Below are positions 33,777-44,403 of a DNA stretch of 64,000 nucleotides, piece after piece (position 1 is the first letter of the stretch; every line of letters starts with the position of its first letter). The stretch covers positions 1 to 64,000 of the forward strand of contig JAILRA010000033.1 of NCBI GenBank assembly GCA_024698715.1, written 5' to 3'. The notes under the pieces are model-generated. The model saw nothing but the letters and a program-made list of their open reading frames with translations, was not told the DNA's origin and did not search any database. The DNA is from Lachnospiraceae bacterium. GTDB taxonomy: Bacteria > Bacillota > Clostridia > Lachnospirales > Lachnospiraceae. The position numbers were made by a program, and so were the translations under genes.

Positions 33777-34943
33777 TTAATCAACGGAATTTTCATCCGT
33801 ATTCTCAGCAGGCTTATCTTCCTGATCGGTATCCTGTGAGGAATTCTCACTTTCAGCGGAATCGTTCGCTTCATCCGAAACATCTTCTTCCTCGGGCAGA
33901 ATATCACCCTCTTCTGCATACACGGGATCAATGACATTATTCTTTACCATATTTCTCATGGCATTGTAATGATCTCCGCTTCTCCAGCCCTGATCGACCG
34001 ATCCCGAACCGCTCGTAACTATCTTGCAGTCCGGATGAAGCTCTCTGAGTTCCTTCAGTTCTTCTGCGGGTATACGTGTGCCGTATATCCAGAGTTTCTG
34101 AAGATTGGGAAGGTCCTTGATATATTCGGCGCTTGTTACGGGATTGTAACAGAAATTCAGATCCTCAAGTTCGGTAAGATACTGAAGTGCACTGATATCT
34201 TCAACATCGTTGGCAAAAAACTCGAGATAACGGAGTTTGGTGCAGTATTTAAGCGCGGAGATATCCTTAAGTCTTCTGGAACTGCCGTCCGAAGGATAGT
34301 TTTCCACTATGATAAGCACCTTTAGATTGGGCATGTATTCAAGGAAACTCAGATCGGATACACAACAGTGTCCGATATCCAAAGCCACCATATCCGTGCA
34401 GTATTTAAAATACTTTACATCATCGTTGTAAAGTCTTCTGCCGTCATTCTTTCCGATCAATGTGGAAAATCCCACCGAATCCGTGGGGATGGTCCACCAT
34501 CTGGTTTTAATGTCCCAGATAATGCGGAATTCCGGATGTACATCCTGCAATGCAGCATACTCGTCATTGGTGAGTCCGCAGTCTTTCATGGTGATCTTTT
34601 CAAGTTCCGTGAAAGAATCGAGAAAGCCTTCAATATCCAGTTCACTGCAGTCTATTCCGGAAATATCCACAAAATGCTCGTCACTCATTGTCTCAAATTC
34701 ACCGAGCGTGAGCAGAACGGGTTCAGGTTTTACTTCTTCGATCTCAACTTCTTCAATCTCAGGTTCTTCCTCTTCCACATCCGTTTTGTCGACTTCTTCC
34801 GTATCGGTCACTTCTGTTTCTTCGATTTCCGATATCTGTTCATCTGCAGGTTCGGTAACCGGTGATACATTATTGAACGTACATCCGGCTAATCCGAGGA
34901 CAACCGCAAACCCCAGTATTTTTACTAAACTTACTTTTCTCAT
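33777..34943 (-). CDS. Leucine-rich-repeat lipoprotein
   Basis: 388 residues. Lipobox VLGLAGC (Cys about 21), an acidic linker (Glu/Val/Thr-rich, about 30-75), then leucine-rich repeats of the 'DISALKYCTKLRYLEFFANDVEDISALQYLTELEDLNF' kind (about 90-320), and an acidic C-terminal tail. It is exposed on the outer face of the membrane and is probably a binding protein. The operon context is unhelpful: a 90-bp gap to the tocopherol-cyclase-like gene downstream and 88 bp to the methyltransferase gene upstream. Confidence 0.88.
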   Translation of the reverse strand: MRKVSLVKILGFAVVLGLAGCTFNNVSPVTEPADEQISEIEETEVTDTEEVDKTDVEEEEPEIEEVEIEEVKPEPVLLTLGEFETMSDEHFVDISGIDCSELDIEGFLDSFTELEKITMKDCGLTNDEYAALQDVHPEFRIIWDIKTRWWTIPTDSVGFSTLIGKNDGRRLYNDDVKYFKYCTDMVALDIGHCCVSDLSFLEYMPNLKVLIIVENYPSDGSSRRLKDISALKYCTKLRYLEFFANDVEDISALQYLTELEDLNFCYNPVTSAEYIKDLPNLQKLWIYGTRIPAEELKELRELHPDCKIVTSGSGSVDQGWRSGDHYNAMRNMVKNNVIDPVYAEEGDILPEEEDVSDEANDSAESENSSQDTDQEDKPAENTDENSVD

Positions 34944-35032
34944 TTTTTATTCATTCCCCATATGACTTCGGTTTTATACCTCATCATTTTATCACATTTT
35001 TATTTCAGGATAACAGTGCGTTTGACCGGCAC

Positions 35033-36289
35033 TTATTTTTCATCCACAACCTGGAATACGATGAATTTAAGATAATAGCTCTCGTCGGCCGCCCAGAGTA
35101 TCGGATGATCCGGAGACTGCGTTCTGAATTCGATCTGTCTCAGTCTTTTATGCACACTCTTCGCAGCCTGAAGAACGGTCTGTTTGAAAAGTTCTTCGGT
35201 CATAAAATGTGAGCATGAACATGTGGCAAAAAAACCTTTATCCCTTACAAGCTTCAATCCCTTCATGTTGATCTCGCGATACCCTCTTATCGCGTTCTTT
35301 GTAGCTTCTCTTGACTTGGTAAATGCGGGCGGATCAAGAATTACTATATCAAATCTTTCGCCTTCCTTTTCGAGTCTCGGAAGTTCATCGAGAACGTCCG
35401 CACATCTGAATTTAACCGATCCCGAAAGATTGTTTTTTTCCGCATTCTCATTTGCCTGGGATACCGCAAATTCGGATATGTCGAGTCCTGTTACGTCAGT
35501 GGCTCCCGCATATGCGCAGTTAAGTGCAAAAGTACCCATATGTGTAAAGCAATCGAGAACTTTAAGCGTTCCCTTACCTCCGATGTTTTCGGAATTGTTC
35601 AACACACTTTTGCATAATCTCTGCATAGCCAGACGATTGTATTTCTGATCCAGAAAGAATCCGGTTTTCTGGCCGTTTACCACATCCACCGTGTATCTGA
35701 TGCCGTTCTCGCTGATGGGTACGTTCGTGTCGAATTCATCGCCGATGAATCCTTTGTGAAGATACATTCCTTCTTTTTTTCTTACGGATGCATCCGATCT
35801 TTCATACACGCCTTTTATTGCGATACCGTCTTCTTTAAGAACTTCTTTAAGCTCGTTTATTATGGTTTCCTTAAACCTGTCAATTCCGAGTGAAAGCGAC
35901 TGTACGACAAGTACATCGTTATATTTGTCCACGGTCAGCCCCGGCAGAAAATCAGCTTCTCCGAAAATGATCCTTAAGGAATTAAGGCCGTCATCCGTTT
36001 CTGCATTCATTACCGACTTTCTGTAATTCCACGCGTCCCTGACGCGCATCCTGAAAAACGCTTCGTCAATAACCGTATCGGTATTTCTTGAAAGCAGTCT
36101 GATCCTGATCTTGGAATTGTTATTTATAAATCCTTTACCGAGTGCAATTCCGTCATTGTCTTTTACGATCACGATATCTCCGTTTTCGTATTCTCCGGTA
36201 ATGCTTTCGATCTCATTGTCGAAAACCCATGCACCACCGGCTTTTAACAGTCTGCCCTCATTCTTTTTTAAAATCACCAAAGCACTCAT
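35033..36289 (-). CDS. Class I rRNA cytosine methyltransferase, RlmI-like
   Basis: 418 residues: a PUA domain (1-80), an EEHUD-like central region, and a Rossmann methyltransferase domain with motif I VLDCFTHMGTFALNCA, motif II around TGLDISEFAV, and the catalytic motif ILDPPAFTKS, with the second-Cys region SCSHFM. The RlmI family makes m5C1962 in 23S rRNA using S-adenosylmethionine. The full-length match to the family supports the call; the exact target is inferred. Confidence 0.92.
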   Translation of the reverse strand: MSALVILKKNEGRLLKAGGAWVFDNEIESITGEYENGDIVIVKDNDGIALGKGFINNNSKIRIRLLSRNTDTVIDEAFFRMRVRDAWNYRKSVMNAETDDGLNSLRIIFGEADFLPGLTVDKYNDVLVVQSLSLGIDRFKETIINELKEVLKEDGIAIKGVYERSDASVRKKEGMYLHKGFIGDEFDTNVPISENGIRYTVDVVNGQKTGFFLDQKYNRLAMQRLCKSVLNNSENIGGKGTLKVLDCFTHMGTFALNCAYAGATDVTGLDISEFAVSQANENAEKNNLSGSVKFRCADVLDELPRLEKEGERFDIVILDPPAFTKSREATKNAIRGYREINMKGLKLVRDKGFFATCSCSHFMTEELFKQTVLQAAKSVHKRLRQIEFRTQSPDHPILWAADESYYLKFIVFQVVDEK

Positions 36290-36307
36290 AAAAAGCTCCG
36301 AAATTTT

Positions 36308-37300
36308 TTATTCCATCTCACCGAGTCCTTCCGCAACTCCGAGACAAACGATACCGATTATAACTGCGATAACGCATGCGTACTGGCTCGCTTTAAGTTT
36401 TTCTTTTAAGAATACTCTCGAAAGAACAACCGATACTATGCAGTATGACGCAACCATCGGTGCCGCAAGCATCGGCTTGGAAGCCATCGCGAATACGTAA
36501 AAGATCTGTCCGAATTCTTCGAAGCATGCAGCCACACCTTTTGTTCTTATCTCCTTGAGCGAAAAAGGATTATACGGTTTTTTGTTTCTTATCAGCATGA
36601 ATATATAACAGCATATTCCGGCAAGGAGAAACGTCAGACCGTAAAGGATAAGTACATCTATTTCCCCGAGTCCCATTCCGGCTTCTTCGTCAAGAATGAT
36701 GCCGTCAGCCGCCGTTCCAATTGTATCAAACAGACAGTAAACAAGCGGAAAGACAAGTGCAAGCGCACCAAACTGATACTTTCTGTTTTTCTTCTTTTCG
36801 TCATCGGATCTTGCATCCTCGTTCGCTTCCTTTCTCGAGAGACTGTTTTCAACGATCGCAAGTGCAATAACGCCTGCAATGATGATAACGGTTCCGATAA
36901 TGTTAAGAGGTGAAAAATCTCCGAGATCATCATTGACGGTTCCCGTGATCATAAAAAATATCATCATGGCGATCATTGAAAAAGCTCCCGATGCATTCTG
37001 TATCGGGGATACTATGGAAACTTCCAGATATCTTAAACCTGCATATCCGACTACCATCGAAATAATATACGCAAGCGAAGCGGGTGTGTATTTTAACGCA
37101 TTTATGACAAGACTTTTAACATTGAATCCGCTTTCCGAAAAAGGAAGCAGGATAAATGCCACAATACCCATTACAAGTCCGACCCAGACTGCAATCTTCA
37201 AATGGGAATGTTTGTCATTTTCATCAGTTCCCATTTTATAAAACAGATCAGCGAAACCCCATCCCAATGTACAGATCAAAGCAAATATAAACCAACTCAT
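36308..37300 (-). CDS. EamA/DMT-superfamily transporter
   Basis: 330 residues, ten predicted transmembrane helices in two homologous halves, with a charged cytosolic loop (about 158-180) between them. The second half has GVAACFEEFGQIFYVFAMASKPMLAAPMVASYCIVSVVLSRVFLKE, a typical EamA repeat end. Metabolite exporter or permease of unknown substrate, 18 bases upstream of the methyltransferase gene. Confidence 0.88.
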   Translation of the reverse strand: MSWFIFALICTLGWGFADLFYKMGTDENDKHSHLKIAVWVGLVMGIVAFILLPFSESGFNVKSLVINALKYTPASLAYIISMVVGYAGLRYLEVSIVSPIQNASGAFSMIAMMIFFMITGTVNDDLGDFSPLNIIGTVIIIAGVIALAIVENSLSRKEANEDARSDDEKKKNRKYQFGALALVFPLVYCLFDTIGTAADGIILDEEAGMGLGEIDVLILYGLTFLLAGICCYIFMLIRNKKPYNPFSLKEIRTKGVAACFEEFGQIFYVFAMASKPMLAAPMVASYCIVSVVLSRVFLKEKLKASQYACVIAVIIGIVCLGVAEGLGEME

Positions 37301-37363
37301 TTCAAGTAATCTCCTTTATGTCAAATTAATTAATCAGCAAATCATTCAGGTAAAAGGAGTTCT

Positions 37364-38755
37364 CTATGAATCGTCTATGACCAGATTCGAGATCCAGATT
37401 CCTTTTTTGATCATGATATAACCTATGATCACTTTGATAATATCCATTGACTGAACCGCAATATAAATTCCGAAAATATTGAGATTCGTAAAATGTGCGA
37501 GAATGTATGCACAGCTTGCGCAGACCGTCCACGAAAATACCGAATCGAAGATAAAAGTTACTATCGTCTTCCCGCCGGAGCGAAGCGTAAAATACAGTGA
37601 ATTCAAAAATCCCTGCAAAGGGAAAAAGCAGGCCGTAATGATGATAAAAAGCGTGGCCATGTGTTTGGTGGAATCGGAAGTGTCATAAAGAGTCGGGAAC
37701 CACCATGAAACCCCTATAAGGATCGCAGTCAGTACCAGACAAACGATCGCGGTAAACCACATAAGAGTGACCGAACTTTTTTTGGCTTTTTCAAATTCCA
37801 TTGCACCGAGCATCTGTCCGATAACGATCCCAACTGCATTTCCGAGTGCGATGAATACTACATTCAAAAGATTGCATATCGCATTGGAAATATTGATGCC
37901 CGCAAGTACATCCAGTCCTCTGACCGAGTAACACTGCGTCATAAATGCTATGGCACCGGCCCAGAGAAATTCGTTAAGCATTATCGGTATGCTTTTCTTA
38001 AGTACCGGAGAAATGATCTTAGAATTGATCTTAAAGCTTGAGTAGATCCCTTTCAGGAATACATGTTTTTTTCTTCTTAAATGTGCCCATACCACCAATA
38101 CGAAGAATTCCGTGATCCTTGCGATCACCGTTGCGTATGCGGCACCTGCCACACCGAGTTTGGGAAATCCGAAATGTCCGAAGATAAGCAGATAATTGAA
38201 TATAACATCGGTGAACACCGAAATAACGCCGGCGATCATCGGTTTAAAGCTTTCATCCGTCTCACGAAGACTTGTGGCATATACCTGAGTAACGGTGATA
38301 AAAGGAATTCCTATTACCATGATCCTCAGATACTCTTTGGCAAGACTCATCGTAAGTGCGGGATCTATACCCTCTTCTGTCTGCCCTTTCATATAAAGGC
38401 CAATAAGAAAAGTATCCAGATTCAGGAATACAAGCACGCCCAGCACAGTGCAGATGATCGCTCCCCACATTTTGATTCGGAATATATCCTGAACACCTCT
38501 GATATCACCGTTTCCGTAATACTGTGCTCCGAAGATTCCCGGTCCGCTCATGGCTCCGAACAAAAGCAGCCAAAAAACAAACATAAGCTGTCCCGAAACA
38601 GAGACAGCCACTATAGCTTCGGTCCCCTGACTTCCCACCATGATATTGTCGACCAGACCGACGGCATTACCTATACCGTTCTGGATCATTATGGGCACCG
38701 CCAGAAGCAATGTTTTTTTGAATAAATCTTTGTCTATGATATTTCTTTTTTCCAT
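37364..38755 (-). CDS. MATE-family multidrug/metabolite efflux transporter
   Basis: 463 residues with twelve predicted transmembrane helices in two six-helix MatE halves. It begins with LLLAVPIMIQNGIGNAVGLVDNIMVG, the standard MATE helix 1 pattern. Na+ or H+ driven antiporter. No linked regulator, and the substrate is unknown. Confidence 0.93.
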   Translation of the reverse strand: MEKRNIIDKDLFKKTLLLAVPIMIQNGIGNAVGLVDNIMVGSQGTEAIVAVSVSGQLMFVFWLLLFGAMSGPGIFGAQYYGNGDIRGVQDIFRIKMWGAIICTVLGVLVFLNLDTFLIGLYMKGQTEEGIDPALTMSLAKEYLRIMVIGIPFITVTQVYATSLRETDESFKPMIAGVISVFTDVIFNYLLIFGHFGFPKLGVAGAAYATVIARITEFFVLVVWAHLRRKKHVFLKGIYSSFKINSKIISPVLKKSIPIMLNEFLWAGAIAFMTQCYSVRGLDVLAGINISNAICNLLNVVFIALGNAVGIVIGQMLGAMEFEKAKKSSVTLMWFTAIVCLVLTAILIGVSWWFPTLYDTSDSTKHMATLFIIITACFFPLQGFLNSLYFTLRSGGKTIVTFIFDSVFSWTVCASCAYILAHFTNLNIFGIYIAVQSMDIIKVIIGYIMIKKGIWISNLVIDDS

Positions 38756-38834
38756 TTTTCAGGTCTCATGTCAGTCAGGTCGTAAATCAGTAAATACCGT
38801 TGATACCGATACTCTCAATATCAACATACATTGT

Positions 38835-39422
38835 TTATTTTAACATACCGGATATAAATATTTCCAGTCCTATTCCTATCAGAATGATTCCTCCGAATAT
38901 CTGTGCTTTATCGGAAAGTTTCGTCCCCGCCTTCTTTCCTATTAGCAAACCTCCAATGCAGATGATCATCGTTACCAGAGCGATTATCGTCGCACAGACA
39001 AGTGCCATGACCGGTCCGTAATCGGCTATTGTAAATCCGACCGAAAGTGCATCTATGGATGTTGCAATTCCCTGAACTATAAGTGCTTTGATCGTCAAAG
39101 ATCTTGAAACTTCCTCTTCAGTTCCGGGTTTTACTCCGTCGACGATCATTTTGATCCCGATAAATCCCAGAAGAATGAGTGCAATCCAGGGTACGATCTT
39201 GTCAAAAAATCCGAATATTTCCACTATGGTATGAACGCAAATCCATCCCGCAAGTGGCATCAGCGCCTGAAAGCCTCCGAAAACCCCTGCTATAAGAAAC
39301 ATGCGTCCTTTTTTCATTCGGGGTTCGTTAAGTCCGTTTGCCAGCGAAACGCTGAACGCGTCCATGGCAAGCCCGACTCCGAGGAATATGCTGTTAAAAA
39401 AGAATAAAAAACCCCATTCCAT
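38835..39422 (-). CDS. mntP: Manganese efflux pump MntP (DUF204 family)
   Basis: 195 residues from the ATG at 39422 (MEWGFLFFFNS). The frame is open to 39527, but that stretch overlaps the guaB terminator hairpin, so the internal start is preferred although its ribosome site (GAAAGAG) is modest. Six helices in two repeats; the conserved Asp-containing motifs AMDAFSVSLANG and SIDALSVGF are present. It exports Mn2+ to prevent toxicity. The yybP-ykoY riboswitch that often precedes mntP is not evident in the 100 bp upstream. Confidence 0.9.
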   Translation of the reverse strand: MEWGFLFFFNSIFLGVGLAMDAFSVSLANGLNEPRMKKGRMFLIAGVFGGFQALMPLAGWICVHTIVEIFGFFDKIVPWIALILLGFIGIKMIVDGVKPGTEEEVSRSLTIKALIVQGIATSIDALSVGFTIADYGPVMALVCATIIALVTMIICIGGLLIGKKAGTKLSDKAQIFGGIILIGIGLEIFISGMLK

Positions 39423-39481
39423 AGTAACTCTTTCAAATTTATCAAACGGATCATCAGACCCGAAAAATACGCCTTTATCGT

Positions 39482-39512
39482 AAAAACTGCGCGGGAACTT
39501 TTGTCCCCGCGC
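39482..39512 (-). terminator. Terminator of guaB
   Basis: GCGCGGGGAC/GTTCCCGCGC stem with an AAAA loop (39489-39512), a strong hairpin with one G-T pair, then AGTTTTTA on the minus strand, 12 bp after the guaB stop. Confidence 0.9.
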
Positions 39513-39523
39513 TTTGTGTTCGA

Positions 39524-40981
<1,458 letters not shown>

Positions 40982-41018
40982 TCAACCTCCTTTGATTTAT
41001 ATATTTTTTTATTTACTG

Positions 41019-41519
41019 TCAGTTTTTCTTAACTTTCTGCGGATAGAATCTGAGAATGGGCTGAATGAAATCGTCATTCAGTGAAAGAAGGATCTTTCTC
41101 TGCCCTTCATACCAGAGTTCGTACATTTTGGTATCCTCATCGTCCGCTCCCACGGAATAATCGGAAATCTTTGCCTGTCTTTGCGAAAATCCTCTCAGAG
41201 CATCACTTCCGTGAACCGCAAGTATTTCCATTTTGTTAAGATCTATCTTATCAACCTGTTTTCTTGAGTTGAGATTGTATATTCTGTCAATCCTTATCTC
41301 TTTGTCGATATACGTATATTCGAATTCAACCGACATTCTTCTGAAATAGATCAAAAACGATCCGAGTGCTCCGGCAACAATACCTATAATAAAAAAGGGG
41401 CTCACCAGGATTGCGCACGGCAGTGACAGCACGGCGGCAACCAAAAAAGCGTACCCCAATATCTTATTTGTTTTATTGTCCTGTTGCTTGATAAGCAACT
41501 CTTTCATCGTTTCGCTCAT
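41019..41519 (-). CDS. DUF6106-like membrane protein
   Basis: 166 residues from the ATG at 41519 (MSETMKELLIKQQDNKTN), which has GAGGA 5 bases upstream; a TTG start at 41558 would add 13 residues. Two adjacent transmembrane helices (about 20-60), then a cytosolic domain beginning FEYTYIDKEIRIDRIYNLNSRKQVDKIDL that resembles a PH-like or DUF6106 beta-domain. I recognise it as a clostridial protein of unknown function; the role is not known. Confidence 0.75.
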   Translation of the reverse strand: MSETMKELLIKQQDNKTNKILGYAFLVAAVLSLPCAILVSPFFIIGIVAGALGSFLIYFRRMSVEFEYTYIDKEIRIDRIYNLNSRKQVDKIDLNKMEILAVHGSDALRGFSQRQAKISDYSVGADDEDTKMYELWYEGQRKILLSLNDDFIQPILRFYPQKVKKN

Positions 41520-41810
41520 TTCGTCCTCAAATTCCTTATCGTACCTTCCAAGTATCAAAGAAATTCATCGGTTTTTCTTGTCCATCTTGGGCTCCGACCG
41601 CCTGTTTAACGGCTTTTGAGCTTGTCCATCATGGTTATATGGATTAAACCCCGATAAAAATATTGCGTTTATTCTATAATATTTGAGACCATATTTCAAC
41701 CCCCATATTGCTTTTTATCATCAACTTTTTTAAAATATTGTAAATGAATTGAAATTTGTTCTTTAAAATACGGATTTTAAGCAGATTTCAAAAAACGGCG
41801 GACAAAAACA

Positions 41811-43265
41811 ATGCTTTTTAATTCCTATCTTTTCATATTAATATTTATACCGCTCTGCCTTCTGGGGTATTTTTTACTGAACGGTTTTAAAAAGTATACC
41901 GTCGCACAGTGCTTTCTTTTGGGAATGTCACTCTGGTTCTACGGATATTTCAACTATTATTATCTTCTTATTATAGTCATAAGCATTTTCGCCAATTACG
42001 GTCTCTATCATTTCATCGGAAAATTCAGGGGTACCAAAAAATCCAAAACACTTATGATATTAGGTGTAACAGCCAATCTCTGCGTACTGGGATTTTTCAA
42101 ATATACGGATTTCTTTATCGACAATATCAATTTCGTATTTAAAAGCAATCTGCCCCTCCTTCATATCCTGCTCCCTCTCGGGATCAGTTTTTTCACTTTT
42201 CAGCAGATTTCCTTTATCGTCGATACTTACAAAGGCAAGGTCGGAAAATACGGTTTTCTTCACTACGCTTCCTTCGTAGCTTTCTTTCCCCAGCTCGTAG
42301 CAGGTCCGATAGTTACTCACGACGAACTCATAAATCAGTTTGAAGATCTGCAAAAGAAAAGATTTAATACCGAAAACTTTACCAAAGGTCTCTTTATGTT
42401 TGCGATCGGACTTTCAAAAAAAGTCCTGATTGCGGATGTCTTCGGAGCCGTTGTTAACTATGGTTATGTTGCAAGTGAACGTCTGAACACCGTTTCCGCA
42501 TGGATTGTGATCCTCTGCTATACTTTTCAGATCTATTTTGATTTTTCCGGATACAGCGATATGGCGATCGGACTAGCCAAAATGTTCAATATCGATCTGC
42601 CGATAAACTTCAATTCGCCGTACAGATCTGTCAATATAAACGATTTTTGGGACAGATGGCATATGACACTGACCAGATTTTTCACAAAATATGTCTATAT
42701 CCCGCTCGGCGGCAACCGTAAAGGAAAAGCGAAACTTGTTCTTAATATCCTTATAGTGTTTTTCTTAAGCGGTCTCTGGCACGGAGCCGGATGGACATTC
42801 ATTATCTGGGGAATAATGCATGGTCTGCTAAGCATCATTTCACGTGCGATCAAAAAACCGACAAACAAGATCCTTTGCGTGCTTTCCGGATTTGTGACTT
42901 TCATTTTCATAAATATCACATGGGTATTTTTCAGAGCGGATACCGTAACGGATGCGATCTTCATTTTGGGAAAAGCTTTTTCGTTCAATTTTGCCCCTGT
43001 AGATCCCATAATCATTAACGCGTTCCGAACACCCGAACTTATTCAGCTTTTCGCTTTGGCGGATGTGGAGCAGAAATTCCCGAATATAATTGCAGTCATA
43101 TATCTTATCACAGCATTTGTTATCACTTTCCTGCTCCCGAATTCCAAAAAGATGTATGACCGCTTTAAACCGAATATCCTGACATTTGTTTTCACTTTCC
43201 TGCTTTTTATATGGAGTTTCCTGTCATTAAGCGGTGTAAGTACATTCCTGTATTTTAATTTCTGA
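41811..43265 (+). CDS. MBOAT-family O-acyltransferase (AlgI/DltB/PatA type)
   Basis: 484 residues with about eleven transmembrane helices. The family core is clear: FPQLVAGPI, FCYSDMAIG-like FSGYSDMAIGLAKMF, NFNSPYRSVNINDFWDRWHMTL, and the active-site His in LSGLWHGAGWTFIIWGIMHGL. It moves an acyl group, usually acetyl, across the membrane to a cell-surface polymer. The next gene encodes an SGNH-like extracellular protein, the standard partner. One of only three genes on the plus strand; the 290-bp intergenic region before it shows no motif I can name, and its ribosome binding site (GGCGGA) is weak. Confidence 0.94.
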   Translation: MLFNSYLFILIFIPLCLLGYFLLNGFKKYTVAQCFLLGMSLWFYGYFNYYYLLIIVISIFANYGLYHFIGKFRGTKKSKTLMILGVTANLCVLGFFKYTDFFIDNINFVFKSNLPLLHILLPLGISFFTFQQISFIVDTYKGKVGKYGFLHYASFVAFFPQLVAGPIVTHDELINQFEDLQKKRFNTENFTKGLFMFAIGLSKKVLIADVFGAVVNYGYVASERLNTVSAWIVILCYTFQIYFDFSGYSDMAIGLAKMFNIDLPINFNSPYRSVNINDFWDRWHMTLTRFFTKYVYIPLGGNRKGKAKLVLNILIVFFLSGLWHGAGWTFIIWGIMHGLLSIISRAIKKPTNKILCVLSGFVTFIFINITWVFFRADTVTDAIFILGKAFSFNFAPVDPIIINAFRTPELIQLFALADVEQKFPNIIAVIYLITAFVITFLLPNSKKMYDRFKPNILTFVFTFLLFIWSFLSLSGVSTFLYFNF

Positions 43266-43289
43266 TCGTTGGTCCGAAAGGTTTTATAG

Positions 43290-44357
43290 ATGAAAAAAAG
43301 CAGAATCTTTTTCATATCTTTTATATCGGTTTTGATCGCAACAATGCTTCTTTGCGGAAGCATAGTCGTTTATGTCGATCCTTTTATCCATTACCACGCT
43401 CCTCTTTCGGGAAAGAATTATATTCTTAAAGAGCAGCGCTATCTTAATGACGGTATCGTTAAAAACTGTGATTACAATGCCATGATCTTAGGCAGTTCAA
43501 TGACCGAATGTTTTCGTCCTTCCGTAATGGATTCACTTTTCGGTACCAAAGGAATAAAGGTTCCTTTTTCAGGCGGAAGTTATCTTGAAGTCGGAGATCT
43601 TTCCAGAACCGCATGCGAGAACAATCCGAATCTTAAAATGGTCATAAGAGGACTTGACTGCAACAGATTTTTTAACACAAAAGACGAGCGAGATTATGAA
43701 GAAAACAGTTATCCGAAATATCTTTACGACAATAATTATTTTAATGACGTGAATTATCTGTTTAACAAATATGCGATCATCGATTCACTGCTCATACTCA
43801 TCCAAAGAGGCGAAGCTTCCAAACCTTCGTCGTTTGACACTTACTCAAACTGGAATAACGATTATCCGTTCGGAAAGAATGCAATACTATCGAATTATGA
43901 CAGAAATGCCGTTGAGAAAAGCAACACCGCTTCATCCTTAAGCGACGAAGACAAAAAGATCATCATTGAAAACATAACACAGAATGTGACCGATATCGCG
44001 GATGATTTTCCGAATGTGGATTTTTATGTGTACTATACACCGTACAGCATATATTACATTGATTTCTATTCAAGAAGCGGTGAACTTGAAAGACAGATCC
44101 GTGCCGAAGAATACATCACCTCTCTTCTTCTTGAACATGAAAACATACATGTCTATTCGTTTTTCATGAAACACGAATTGATAGAAAATCCCGATTATTA
44201 CAAAGATATGGCGCATCACGGTCAGGATGCGAGCGATCTTATATTAAAGTGGATCTTCGAAAAGGAAGGCGAACTCACCAAAGACAATTATGAAGACTAC
44301 TATTCCGAAATGCGTGATTACTATTCATCCTTCGATTTTGACGCTGAACTCGAATAA
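43290..44357 (+). CDS. SGNH-hydrolase-like partner of the O-acyltransferase (AlgJ/DltD-like)
   Basis: 355 residues with an N-terminal signal anchor (about 7-30) and an extracellular domain. MILGSSMTECF (about 66-76) carries the block I Ser; DMAHHGQDASD (about 307-317) fits the Asp-x-x-His block V. This follows the logic of AlgJ, DltD and PatB: the MBOAT protein delivers the acyl group and the SGNH protein transfers it to the polymer. The gene starts 24 bases after the MBOAT stop and is followed by a terminator. Confidence 0.82.
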   Translation: MKKSRIFFISFISVLIATMLLCGSIVVYVDPFIHYHAPLSGKNYILKEQRYLNDGIVKNCDYNAMILGSSMTECFRPSVMDSLFGTKGIKVPFSGGSYLEVGDLSRTACENNPNLKMVIRGLDCNRFFNTKDERDYEENSYPKYLYDNNYFNDVNYLFNKYAIIDSLLILIQRGEASKPSSFDTYSNWNNDYPFGKNAILSNYDRNAVEKSNTASSLSDEDKKIIIENITQNVTDIADDFPNVDFYVYYTPYSIYYIDFYSRSGELERQIRAEEYITSLLLEHENIHVYSFFMKHELIENPDYYKDMAHHGQDASDLILKWIFEKEGELTKDNYEDYYSEMRDYYSSFDFDAELE

Positions 44358-44369
44358 AAATTGACCCAA

Positions 44370-44403
44370 AAAAGGCAACTTCATCAGCTGCCTTTTATTT
44401 TTT
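44370..44403. terminator. Bidirectional terminator between the acyltransferase operon and rarA
   Basis: AAAAGGCA/TGCCTTTT stem (44370-44377 and 44389-44396) with T-rich tails on both sides. The stem includes the rarA stop codon. Confidence 0.85.
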
